13,708 bases of DNA from PHAA01 sp034678805 (GTDB taxonomy: Bacteria; Bacillota; Syntrophomonadia; Syntrophomonadales; Syntrophomonadaceae): positions 1 to 13,708 of the forward strand of contig JAXDBN010000124.1 in assembly GCA_034678805.1 (NCBI GenBank). The letters run 5' to 3'. A program made the translations under genes and the position numbers. A model generated the notes under the pieces. The model was not told the DNA's origin and ran no database searches. It saw nothing but the letters and a program-made list of their open reading frames with translations. Shown here piece after piece: positions 7,205 to 13,499 of the stretch. Numbering within the stretch: position 1 is the first letter of the stretch; each line of letters opens with the position of its first letter.

Positions 7205-7660
7205 CTATTTCATTTCCAGCTCGCTTAAATAACTCATGATGACTGCCATGAAGGATGGACTTGCCGATAGCATAATACGTACAATGTGTTCTGGCTCAAT
7301 GAATTGTGAAGCCATCGACGTATACCCATACTCAGAGGATTGGGAATTCAGCGAAGCAGTAATCCAATTCATGACCTGAAGAGCCTCTGCCTTATTTTCC
7401 ACCGGGATGTCGATAACTGTTGACACCGTGATGTTCTTCACTGCTGCCCCAATTATCGCTTGCATTCCCGGCGAAGTATCGCTCATCACATCTTCATCCG
7501 TACCTTCAACAAAAGTGCTCAAATCATGACCTGTTACGCGCCATGCTTTGCCAATTTTCTGAGCCTTCAGCCGCCCTTCACGAATATATCGCTGAATAGT
7601 CTTCGGGTGCATATCAATCATTTCTGCAATCTGCTCGACGGAATAATACTGCTCTATCAT
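7205..7660 (-). CDS. Excisionase/MerR-like helix-turn-helix regulator (151 aa)
   Basis: Residues about 6-51 form an HTH_17-type winged helix-turn-helix: YSVEQIAEMIDMHPKTIQRY with the wing KIGKAWRVTGHDLSTF. Such domains bind DNA in transcription factors and phage excisionases. The C-terminal two thirds (about 65-151) have alternating strands and helices and include VSTVIDIPV and the segment EPEHIVRIMLSASPSF, which suggests a ligand-sensing or dimer domain rather than an excisionase. AAGGAG lies ten bases before the ATG. It is divergent from the flavoprotein gene at 7880, so it may control that gene and itself, though there are no phage genes around to support an excisionase role. Target and effector are unknown. 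Confidence 0.85.
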   Translation of the reverse strand: MIEQYYSVEQIAEMIDMHPKTIQRYIREGRLKAQKIGKAWRVTGHDLSTFVEGTDEDVMSDTSPGMQAIIGAAVKNITVSTVIDIPVENKAEALQVMNWITASLNSQSSEYGYTSMASQFIEPEHIVRIMLSASPSFMAVIMSYLSELEMK

Positions 7661-7704
7661 ATTAATCCAACTCCTTAAAATACCTCATTATTACCTGTGT
7701 TCAA

Positions 7705-7733
7705 ATTATAAGTAACAATGAGGAATGTGTAAA
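7705..7733 (-). promoter_or_regulatory. Promoter of the HTH regulator
   Basis: On the minus strand: TTTACA (at 7733-7728), a 17-bp spacer, TATAAT (at 7710-7705). Near-consensus, 45 bases upstream of the ATG. CCTCAT occurs at 7684-7689, inverted as ATGAGG at 7718-7723 inside the spacer, and again at 7787-7792. These are candidate half-sites for autoregulation. Confidence 0.7.
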
Positions 7734-7793
7734 GGGCAAATATTAAATTCTACTGTGCGGTTTTAGTAAATCTGTTGTCCTCTGTTCCTCATA

Positions 7794-7823
7794 TTGGCAA
7801 AACGTTCGGTGTAATGATAGCAT
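7794..7823 (+). promoter_or_regulatory. Weak candidate promoter of the flavoprotein gene
   Basis: TTGGCA (7794-7799), 18-bp spacer, TAGCAT (7818-7823): five of six and four of six consensus matches. A CCTCAT half-site touches its upstream edge (7787-7792), which would let the divergent HTH protein act here. Confidence 0.3.
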
Positions 7824-7879
7824 AAATATATCAGAGAATTATTGTATGGCTTATTACGAAATAGGAAGGAGCAATGCAT

Positions 7880-9217
7880 ATGTCTCAAAAGTTGGTCATC
7901 GTGGGAGGGGTGGCGGCAGGTATGAGCGCTGCTGCGAAAGCCAGGCGGATAAGACCGGACATGGATATTGTAGTTTACACGGATGATAACTACATATCGT
8001 ATGCGGGATGCGGATTGCCCTATTTCATCGGAGGCCGGGTTGAACAGGAAAGCAGCCTGATTGCCCGTTCAGCCGAGGACTTTGCCCGCCAGAACATTCA
8101 AGTCAAAACGCTGATGCGAGTCGAAGAAATCAGACCGGAAAGTACCACGATCAAACTCCAGGATTTGAAAGATAAGGTCACTGTGACAGACAACTATGAC
8201 GCCCTCGTAATTGCCAGCGGTGCGCGTGCGTTTATTCCTTCCATCGACGGAACAGATTTACCCGGCATTTTTTCACTGCGGACCATCCATGACTGCTTGA
8301 ACATCAAGTCTTTTTTACTGCAGCAACGACCGCAAAAGGCCATGGTCATCGGCGGGGGATATATTGGCCTGGAAATGGTGGAAAACCTGATGGAGAGAGG
8401 GTGCCAGGTTTGCCTGGTGGAACGGGCACCGCATATCATCCCCAATATGGATGAAGACATGGCCCGGATCCTCACCAGCTACCTTGAATCCAGAGGGGTT
8501 GAAGTAAGAACCGGGGAAGCGGTGAACGGATTCTACGGTAACGGTGCGGTGGCGGGAGTATCCACTGATAAAGGTGAAATCCCGGCCGACTTCGTATTGT
8601 TGTCAATCGGTGTTTTGCCCAATTCGGAAGTTGCGGCTGCTGCCGGTATAGAGACCGGGATTAAAAATGCCATCCGGGTAAATACCAAAATGGAAACCAA
8701 TATTAAGGGCATTTATGCTGCCGGTGATTGTGCTACGGTTACGCACCTGCTGTCGGGTAATGAAGTCTACATTCCCATGGGCACTACCGCCAACAAGCAG
8801 GGGAAAGTGGCAGGCGAGAATGCCGCCGGCGGAGACACGTTTTTTAAAGGAGTACTCGGTACCGGCGTGGCCAGAGTCATAGAGATGGAGATATCCCGCA
8901 CCGGTTTTAGTGAAAACGAATGCCAACAGCTGGGTATCGATTATGTTGCCCATAGTATAAAGTCAAAAACAGCGGCCCACTTCTGCCCGGCTTCCCGGGA
9001 TATTCATCTCAAACTGATTATGGACCAGAGCAACCGCCGCTTGATAGGAGCCCAGATTGTTGGTTTTTCCGGGGCAGGCATGCGTATCGATATGCTGGCG
9101 GTGGCCATAACCGTAGGGGCTACCATCGAAGACCTGGTCGACATGGACTTGGCTTATTCACCCCCCTTTAGCCCGGTTTGGGATCCGGTTTTGGTTGCTC
9201 TCAACCAGTTTGAATAA
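7880..9217 (+). CDS. CoA-disulfide reductase / NADH oxidase-like flavoprotein
   Basis: FAD- and NAD(P)H-dependent oxidoreductase of the single-cysteine disulfide reductase group, which reduces CoA disulfide, polysulfide or O2 through a redox-active Cys. AAGGAG (7866-7871) is eight bases from ATG 7880 but only two from the in-frame ATG 7874, so 7880 is chosen (445 residues, normal size). Features in order: FAD-binding GGVAAGMSAAAKARR near residue 9; YAGCGLPYF with the single catalytic Cys44; NAD(P)-binding GGGYIGLE (158-165); second FAD motif AAGDCA (280-285, Asp283); and a dimerisation domain ending in DLAYSPPFSPVWDPV. There is no C-terminal rhodanese domain. In this setting, keeping the CoA pool reduced or handling oxygen or sulfur stress are the likely roles; the substrate cannot be decided from sequence. 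Confidence 0.9.
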   Translation: MSQKLVIVGGVAAGMSAAAKARRIRPDMDIVVYTDDNYISYAGCGLPYFIGGRVEQESSLIARSAEDFARQNIQVKTLMRVEEIRPESTTIKLQDLKDKVTVTDNYDALVIASGARAFIPSIDGTDLPGIFSLRTIHDCLNIKSFLLQQRPQKAMVIGGGYIGLEMVENLMERGCQVCLVERAPHIIPNMDEDMARILTSYLESRGVEVRTGEAVNGFYGNGAVAGVSTDKGEIPADFVLLSIGVLPNSEVAAAAGIETGIKNAIRVNTKMETNIKGIYAAGDCATVTHLLSGNEVYIPMGTTANKQGKVAGENAAGGDTFFKGVLGTGVARVIEMEISRTGFSENECQQLGIDYVAHSIKSKTAAHFCPASRDIHLKLIMDQSNRRLIGAQIVGFSGAGMRIDMLAVAITVGATIEDLVDMDLAYSPPFSPVWDPVLVALNQFE

Positions 9218-9251
9218 CTTAAGATCCCGAATTAATGGAAAGACAGATTAA

Positions 9252-9281
9252 TTGTACGTGTACAAAATTTTTGTATATAAC
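9252..9281 (+). promoter_or_regulatory. Candidate promoter with overlapping operator for the MaoC-like gene
   Basis: TTGTAC-GT-GTACAA (9252-9265) is a perfect 6-2-6 inverted repeat. TTGTAC can serve as a poor -35, with TATAAC (9276-9281) 18 bp downstream as the -10, so a protein bound to the palindrome would block RNA polymerase. A second inverted repeat, AATTAAT (9230-9236) with ATTAATT (9247-9253), adjoins it. Confidence 0.4.
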
Positions 9282-9379
9282 CTAAAGTTATAACTGTGGT
9301 ACTATTTAAATATCCGGAGCAATAAATCTATATTATGATGCACTTCGTACGTTCTAAAGCAAAGGGGGAGGTGAAATGA

Positions 9380-9784
9380 TTGTTCTTTGAAGATGTTAGC
9401 ATAGGATATTCATTTAAGACCGGGACCAAACCAATCACTGGAACAGAAGTCGACATGGTGGCACAAATGTCAGGAATGGACCTGCCAGGATTTTTGGATG
9501 ACGAGGTGGCCAGAGGCTGGGGTTTTAAAGCCCGCGTGGTTCCTGGGGCCTATCTGATTGCCTGTATGATGGGCTTGATGGCCAAACAAGGATTTCTGGC
9601 AGATGCGGTCTGGACGGCCGCAGACGGTGTAGCGTGGAAGAGCACGGTGCACCCCGGGGACAAAGTTTGTGCCGAGGCGGAAGTAGTCGGTACCCATGCC
9701 ACCAAACGCGGTGGGCTGGTAACCTATGCCTGGACCATTAAAAACCAAAATGACACTGTTGTTGCTCAAGGAAAAAACACCTGA
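9380..9784 (+). CDS. MaoC-like hotdog-fold protein lacking the usual catalytic dyad
   Basis: A 134-residue single hotdog-domain protein of the MaoC/(R)-specific enoyl-CoA hydratase family. It starts MFFEDVSIGYSF, typical of the family, from TTG 9380, five bases after GGAGGTGA (9367-9374). ATG at 9376 opens only a four-codon frame and is too close to the ribosome site. In active hydratases the loop reads D-x-N-P-x-H-x-D. Here residues 33-40 are MDLPGFLD, so the positions of catalytic Asp and His hold Met33 and Phe38 and the Asn position holds Leu35. The downstream VVPGAYLIACMMGL keeps the glycine turn. It may bind acyl thioesters without hydratase chemistry, or act as a partner or sensor subunit. 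Hydratase function should not be assumed. It is single, not in an operon with other beta-oxidation genes here. Confidence 0.82.
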   Translation: MFFEDVSIGYSFKTGTKPITGTEVDMVAQMSGMDLPGFLDDEVARGWGFKARVVPGAYLIACMMGLMAKQGFLADAVWTAADGVAWKSTVHPGDKVCAEAEVVGTHATKRGGLVTYAWTIKNQNDTVVAQGKNT

Positions 9785-9799
9785 CTGTTTCCCTTTAAG

Positions 9800-9815
9800 C
9801 CATCTAGTTAGATGG
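9800..9815 (+). terminator. Hairpin after the MaoC-like gene
   Basis: CCATCT-AGTT-AGATGG is a perfect 6-bp stem 16 bases after the stop. It lacks a T run, so termination here is uncertain; it may be part of the adjoining repeat B. Confidence 0.35.
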
Positions 9816-9817
9816 TA

Positions 9818-9886
9818 GGAACAAGGGCAAGGAACAAGGGGACGGTTCTGTTGTTCCAAGACATGACAGAACCGTCTCTCTGTTCC
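9818..9886. repeat. REP-like palindromic repeat, copy B
   Basis: Two direct copies of GGAACAAGGG (9818-9827, 9831-9840) lead into GACGGTTCTGT (9841-9851), a 14-base loop and ACAGAACCGTC (9866-9876), then a flank ending GTTCC (9882-9886). The core matches copy A at 35 of 37 positions. As with copy A it lies between convergent genes and ends two bases from the stop codon of the minus-strand gene. Confidence 0.82.
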
Positions 9887-9888
9887 AC

Positions 9889-10380
9889 TCATTGCTGCTT
9901 CGCTTTAACAGCCAGTGATACCAGTAAAACACCGACGGCCGCCGCCGCCGTATCGATACCGATATCAGAAAACATAAAAGCCCGGCCGGAAACAAACAGC
10001 TGGTGGATTTCATCGGTCACAGCATAAACAAAGGGGATAGCCAGTGCGACAACCGCCTGCTTTTTTAAACTCCAGGAATGCTGCCTCACGGCCAGCGCAC
10101 ACAAGATCCCCAGACCAAAATAGGCGATCCCGTGAGCAGACTTCCTGACCGTATGCTGCCATTTAGAAATAAAATCCTCCTGCTCGGGAGGAGGAAGTTC
10201 TTTGAATTCCGGCATCGTCAGTTCAGCTGCGGTACGAATAATCTGCCCGCTCTGGGCGTTGGACTCCGGGGCGGTTTGGGCTGAGAATATGAAAATCATT
10301 ACCGTCCAAAAGAACACCAGCAGCCAGAAGAAGCTCTGGCGCAACCTGGTATTGTATATATTTCTTGCCTCTTCAGTCAT
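9889..10380 (-). CDS. VanZ family membrane protein (163 aa)
   Basis: Four predicted membrane helices at about residues 16-33, 83-98, 107-122 and 139-158. The family signature is present: RKSAH (79-83), TDEIHQLF (122-129), SGRAFMFSD (131-139) and GIDT (141-144), matching the RK-x-x-H, DE-x-x-Q and R-x-x-x-x-x-D patterns of VanZ-like proteins. VanZ itself raises teicoplanin resistance in enterococci, but most chromosomal relatives have no known role and there are no van genes here, so no resistance function is inferred. The start has only a weak purine-rich ribosome site (AAGAAG, AGAAAAG). Upstream lies a region of inverted GTTAC arrays that would fall in its leader. Repeat B adjoins its stop. 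Confidence 0.88.
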   Translation of the reverse strand: MTEEARNIYNTRLRQSFFWLLVFFWTVMIFIFSAQTAPESNAQSGQIIRTAAELTMPEFKELPPPEQEDFISKWQHTVRKSAHGIAYFGLGILCALAVRQHSWSLKKQAVVALAIPFVYAVTDEIHQLFVSGRAFMFSDIGIDTAAAAVGVLLVSLAVKAKQQ

Positions 10381-10704
10381 CTTTTCTTTACTTCTTCTTT
10401 TCTATTTGTTACCTTGTTACTCTTGTTACCCTTTTTCTAAAAGTATTTATATATAGAATTTATATAGAGAAAGTTTGTGATTTAGGGTAACTTTGGGTAA
10501 CAGGGTAACACTTTTCTCAGATTAGTCTTCTCTTTATTAGAAAAGTCTTCCTCTTTCATAGAACATTTGCCCTTAACGGCGGACCACTCAAGATATTATA
10601 GCACAAAATAGGGCACTTAACGGGAGAAATACGAATATTCGTTCTGTGCCATTTGAAATGCAGCAGGTAGCTGGCCAAGGTTTATGAACAGGCTGTATGA
10701 GAGA
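10381..10704. other. Non-coding region with inverted GTTAC arrays
   Basis: No gene supported in this AT-rich stretch. GTTAC occurs three times at 10408, 10416 and 10425 and its complement GTAAC three times at 10487, 10497 and 10505, so the two arrays face each other across about 57 bases. Between them ATTTATATA occurs twice (10445-10453, 10458-10466). CTTTTCT (10511-10517) faces AGAAAAG (10539-10545). CTTAACGG occurs twice near 10572 and 10616. A minus-strand TATAAT at 10600-10595 lacks a clear -35. Confidence 0.6.
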
Positions 10705-10733
10705 TTTAGAGGATATGTTTGAAATGGTATAAT
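10705..10733 (+). promoter_or_regulatory. Promoter of the DUF6176-like/CAT operon
   Basis: TTTAGA (10705-10710), 17-bp spacer ending in TGG, TATAAT (10728-10733). A consensus -10 with TGN extension and a 4-of-6 -35. The transcript would start near 10740, about 26 bases before ATG 10766. Confidence 0.75.
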
Positions 10734-10765
10734 ACAAAAAATTCAGTTTGAAAAGAGGGACGCAG

Positions 10766-11110
10766 ATGGATGTACAGTGCCTTAAAGTAAAACTCAAAGA
10801 AGGACAGACCGATACTTTTATTAAATATACAGAAAACCTGAAAAAGAACATGAACCAAGTGGTAAAAGCCTTAAGTAAAGAGACCATGATGGTTGAGTCG
10901 ATATTTCTGGACCGCGCCGCTGACGGTGATTACCTCATCTTTTATACCCGCGCGGAAAGTCTGCAAAAAGCCAATGAATATATGATGCAGTCGACCGATC
11001 CGGTAGACATCGAAGGACTGGAGATTATTCAAAAGACGTGGGATATGACGGCTTCGAAAGTGTTGGAGGTCTTATTTGATGTAGATAGGATAGGGAGTGT
11101 AAAAGCATAG
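10766..11110 (+). CDS. DUF6176-like small protein (114 aa)
   Basis: AGAGGGA (10754-10760) is five bases before ATG 10766; the in-frame TTG at 10748 would lie before this site and is rejected. The product begins MDVQCLKVKLKEGQ and contains VESIFLDRAADGDYLIFYTR (about 47-66), then a helix and STDPVDIEGLE. This matches my recollection of DUF6176, a ferredoxin-like dimeric alpha/beta fold related to antibiotic monooxygenase (ABM) domains, whose function is not known. No membrane segment or signal peptide. The CAT-family gene follows after 23 bases with its own ribosome site, under the same promoter, so the two are probably co-expressed. A role in small-molecule handling is only a guess. Confidence 0.72.
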   Translation: MDVQCLKVKLKEGQTDTFIKYTENLKKNMNQVVKALSKETMMVESIFLDRAADGDYLIFYTRAESLQKANEYMMQSTDPVDIEGLEIIQKTWDMTASKVLEVLFDVDRIGSVKA

Positions 11111-11133
11111 CATAGTCTGAGAGGAAATGAATA

Positions 11134-11162
11134 ATGAAGGTAATTGATTTGAATGGATGGGG
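11134..11162 (+). other. Displaced N-terminal codons of the CAT-like gene up to the G4 tract
   Basis: ATG 11134, eight bases after GAGAGGA, encodes MKVIDLNGW before the reading frame slips at GGGG (11159-11162). The residues fit the conserved ID-x-x-x-W opening of CAT proteins, which continues in the frame of 11153. Confidence 0.6.
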
Positions 11163-11764
11163 AAAGAGCTGCGCATTTCAATTTTTTCAGGAGGATGGAT
11201 TATCCCCAGTACAATATCTGTGTAAATATGGATATCACTCGTTTTTTAGAATCCATAAAGCAACAGGATATGCCATTCTATTATGCAATGATATTTGCGG
11301 CTACCCATGCTATTAATGAATTGGAGGAATTCCGTTACCGGATTCGCGGCGAACAGGTAATATTACACGATTTCGTTCATCCCTCCTTTACCGATATGCC
11401 GGTCGGCAATGATCTGTTCAAGATGGTAACCGTTGATGTGGAAGCATCTATGGAAGCGTTTGTGGTTAAGGCGGAGGAAAAATCGAGACAACAGCAGGAT
11501 CCATTTGTAGCCAGGGATGTGGAAGGCCGCGATGATTTAATATATATAACCTGTATCCCATGGGTTTCTTTTACCAGCTTATCCCACACCATCTCCTTCA
11601 ATAAGGATGACTCCGTACCCCGGCTGGCCTGGGGTAAATATTACAATGACGGCAACCGTATGCTATTGCCGTTCTCAGTTCAAGCCCATCATTCATTCGT
11701 GGATGGTATCCACATAGGAAGGTACGTAGATAGACTGCAGGTATATTTGAACGGAATGGCGTAA
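11153..11764 (+). CDS. Chloramphenicol acetyltransferase family protein, N-terminus apparently frameshifted
   Basis: Acyl-CoA-dependent O-acetyltransferase of the trimeric CAT family. The intact frame of 203 residues keeps HFNFFRRMDYPQYNI near the start, the PWVSFTS segment (136-142), WGKYY (160-164) and the catalytic motif HHSFVDG with His180 and Asp184, equivalent to CAT His195 and Asp199. Usual family length is about 215. The missing first residues are present in another frame from ATG 11134 (MKVIDLNGW), which has the better ribosome site (GAGAGGA, 11119-11125). Removing one G from GGGG at 11159-11162 joins the frames into a normal CAT start and a 209-residue protein. Either an error, a recent mutation, or frameshifting; a start at ATG 11153 has only a poor GAAGG. 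Chloramphenicol as the real substrate is unproven: many chromosomal CAT-like proteins have other acceptors. Confidence 0.85.
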   Translation: MDGERAAHFNFFRRMDYPQYNICVNMDITRFLESIKQQDMPFYYAMIFAATHAINELEEFRYRIRGEQVILHDFVHPSFTDMPVGNDLFKMVTVDVEASMEAFVVKAEEKSRQQQDPFVARDVEGRDDLIYITCIPWVSFTSLSHTISFNKDDSVPRLAWGKYYNDGNRMLLPFSVQAHHSFVDGIHIGRYVDRLQVYLNGMA

Positions 11765-11765
11765 C

Positions 11766-11860
11766 TGAATCCCAACCTTTTTGCCCGGGTTTGATTGTAG
11801 ATATAGACTTTTTTCTGGCGCTACTGCTGATGCAGTAGCTTTTTTATGGGTTGGGGTTCA
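11766..11860 (+). terminator. Terminator nested in a larger inverted repeat
   Basis: GCTACTGC (11820-11827), loop TGAT, GCAGTAGC (11832-11839) and T6 (11840-11845) form a textbook intrinsic terminator for the operon. It is enclosed by TGAATCCCAACC (11766-11777) facing GGTTGGGGTTCA (11849-11860), 12 pairs with one G-U. The inner hairpin is well supported; the meaning of the outer arms is unclear. Confidence 0.85.
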
Positions 11861-11996
11861 ATAAAGAGGTCAGAGTATTGGCACTAGTTGATAACTATAC
11901 GTTTATTACCGGGTATACAGAATAGTAATCGGAAAGCAGGCCAAAATAATAAAGACGTTTGTACAGAAGTCAGATTACCAGGAGGTTAGCTCACGG

Positions 11997-12785
11997 ATGC
12001 AATCATCGCCAATAGTCAGGCGGCCCAAATTTGCCATGTCAACCTACTCAATCAATATGTTTCATATCAGGAACCCGCTGGTGGTGGCCTGGTGGTCCGT
12101 GGTTTATCCTGGTTTTGGCCATCTAAGATTAGTCAGCATTGCCAAAGGCATGTTCCTGTTTGTGGGGGAACTGCTGATAAACGTACATGCTCATCTTAAC
12201 CTTGCTATTCTTTACAGCTTCACCGGTCGTTTTGACCAGGCTAAAGAGGTTCTGAATACCCGTATGCTGCTATTATATAGTGCCATACTGTTATTTGCGG
12301 TTTGGGACAGCTACCGTTCAACTCTGGAAATAAATAAGTTCGCGGTCCTCGGTGATCATGAAAACGCCCAGATGGTTCCAACTATTATTACGCCTGCAGG
12401 TCTTAACTCCATGGAAAAGCGGAATCCCTGGGTTGCGGTTGTGTGGTCGATGTTGCTGCCCGGTTTGGGTCACCTCTATTGTTTAACCACTATTGTGGCT
12501 GTGTTTATGATGGTTGGAGGAGCATTTCTGGTCTATATGTCCAACGTAGTACCAGCCATAATATACACCGCTGGCGGCCATTTCGCCCAGGCTAAAGCGG
12601 TAATAGACTGGCAGTGGCTGCTTAACCTTCCCTCATTTTATGGATTCGCCGTTTATGATGCTTATGTAAAAAGCGTAGAGATTAATAAAATATTCGATCA
12701 GGAACAGGCTCAATTCCTAAAAAACAATTACCAGTCCGGTTCATTTGAATTCCCTGGTGAGAAGGGTGAGAATGCATGCATGTAA
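11997..12785 (+). CDS. Membrane protein built of two tandem repeats (262 aa)
   Basis: Function not recognised. Residues 25-115 and 142-232 align without a gap at an offset of 117, with about 34 of 91 identities by hand count. Shared marks are RNP at the start, PGFGHL / PGLGHL (38-43, 155-160), GRFDQAK / GHFAQAK, and FAVWDSY / FAVYDAY followed by EINK. Each half has about three hydrophobic helices, so roughly six in all, with a linker (about 116-141) between the halves. The PG-x-GHLY motif recalls small Firmicute membrane proteins often found singly. AGGAGGT is about 11 bases before the ATG, a long but usable gap. Its last codons overlap the next gene by 10 bases, so the two are translationally coupled and probably act together. 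Confidence 0.82.
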   Translation: MQSSPIVRRPKFAMSTYSINMFHIRNPLVVAWWSVVYPGFGHLRLVSIAKGMFLFVGELLINVHAHLNLAILYSFTGRFDQAKEVLNTRMLLLYSAILLFAVWDSYRSTLEINKFAVLGDHENAQMVPTIITPAGLNSMEKRNPWVAVVWSMLLPGLGHLYCLTTIVAVFMMVGGAFLVYMSNVVPAIIYTAGGHFAQAKAVIDWQWLLNLPSFYGFAVYDAYVKSVEINKIFDQEQAQFLKNNYQSGSFEFPGEKGENACM

Positions 12786-13231
12786 TAGGATCGTTTCACT
12801 ATTGTCTGCACACTGAAATAGCGATTGCCAAACTCGAACAGATGGGTATACCAAAAAATCGGATATATGCGGTTCCCCTGCAGATTAGAGGAGAAACGCG
12901 CCATATATTTGACACCATCCATCATTCGGATGGAGTGAGTCTGTTTGATGGGGGAGCCATATTAGGGACGGCCCTTATGACCTTAGGGGTCATATACGGC
13001 TTCGACTTACAATGGGGTCCTATAATATGGGGATTAATAGGAATGGCAGGGGGGTTTCTAGTCGGCTTCCTATTGGATATTTCGTTTAGCAGGGTGAAGC
13101 ATTCCAAGGAAAGACGAAACGAAAAGAATGGCGAGCTTTTTATCTTGGTGAATTGCAGTGAGCAGCAAGCTGATGAGGTGGCGAGAGCTCTGTGGGATCA
13201 CCAGGCATTGGGTGTAGCCATCATACCATAA
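12776..13231 (+). CDS. Hypothetical membrane protein coupled to the preceding gene (151 aa)
   Basis: Function not recognised. Residues 1-40 look like a small alpha/beta domain (start MHVIGSFHYCLHTEIAIAKL, then GIPKNRIYAVPL). HHSDGVSLFDGGAILGT leads into two membrane helices (about 58-76 and 81-100, rich in Gly, reading WGPIIWGLIGMAGGFLVGF). A charged segment KHSKERRNEKNGE follows, then a second small soluble domain (GELFILVNCSEQQADEVARAL to the C-terminus IIP). The two soluble ends resemble each other in plan (strand, then a helix that begins near a Cys), as in ACT-like or flavodoxin-like half domains, but this is a guess. AAGGGTGAG (12762-12770) is five bases before the ATG, inside the upstream gene. 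An ATG at 12780 is followed at once by TAA and cannot be used. Confidence 0.82.
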   Translation: MHVIGSFHYCLHTEIAIAKLEQMGIPKNRIYAVPLQIRGETRHIFDTIHHSDGVSLFDGGAILGTALMTLGVIYGFDLQWGPIIWGLIGMAGGFLVGFLLDISFSRVKHSKERRNEKNGELFILVNCSEQQADEVARALWDHQALGVAIIP

Positions 13232-13499
13232 CTATCCTGCCGATCGCCGTTTAAACGGTCCTTTGTAAATTCCGGGTTCAATTGGAAAGCACAATACTGA
13301 TGATTAAATTGATGCCGCCTCACAAAAGCCGATATACAGGGCTCTAATAAACGCGTTTTGGTACTAAATTTACGTGTGGATTTCCTTAAACTAACCATGA
13401 TAAACTGAGATTGGTCGATAGTTTTTTTGCCTCTGCCCGAGTTTATCCAGGAACAGATATTGTTGGGGTTTTCAAGAAGAAAAAGAAAGAGGTGTGTGT
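13232..13499. other. Intergenic region before the acyl-CoA dehydrogenase
   Basis: No gene seen. It holds the 12-bp palindrome CCGTTTAAACGG (13247-13258), which lacks a T run and is a weak terminator at best, and a T7 run near 13431-13437 with no clear stem. No convincing promoter was found at standard spacing. Confidence 0.4.

Noticed and set aside
9889..10380. Glycopeptide resistance role for the VanZ-like gene
   Set aside because: No vanR/S/H/A/X genes in the window, and most chromosomal VanZ-family proteins are not linked to resistance.
10492..10511. Resemblance to the I-SceI homing site (TAACAGGGTAA shared)
   Set aside because: One base is missing and the match comes from the local GTAAC repeats; no intron or endonuclease gene nearby.
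10588..10887. Minus-strand open frame of 99 codons
   Set aside because: Antisense to the DUF6176-like gene and its promoter; no ribosome site.
11878..11893. Possible sigma-54 promoter (TTGGCAC) before the membrane protein pair
   Set aside because: The required GC at the -12 position is absent: GG is followed 10 bases later by TA.
13268..13290. tRNA-like T arm (GGGTTCAATTGG)
   Set aside because: The flanks do not form a five-base stem and no acceptor, D or anticodon arm is present.
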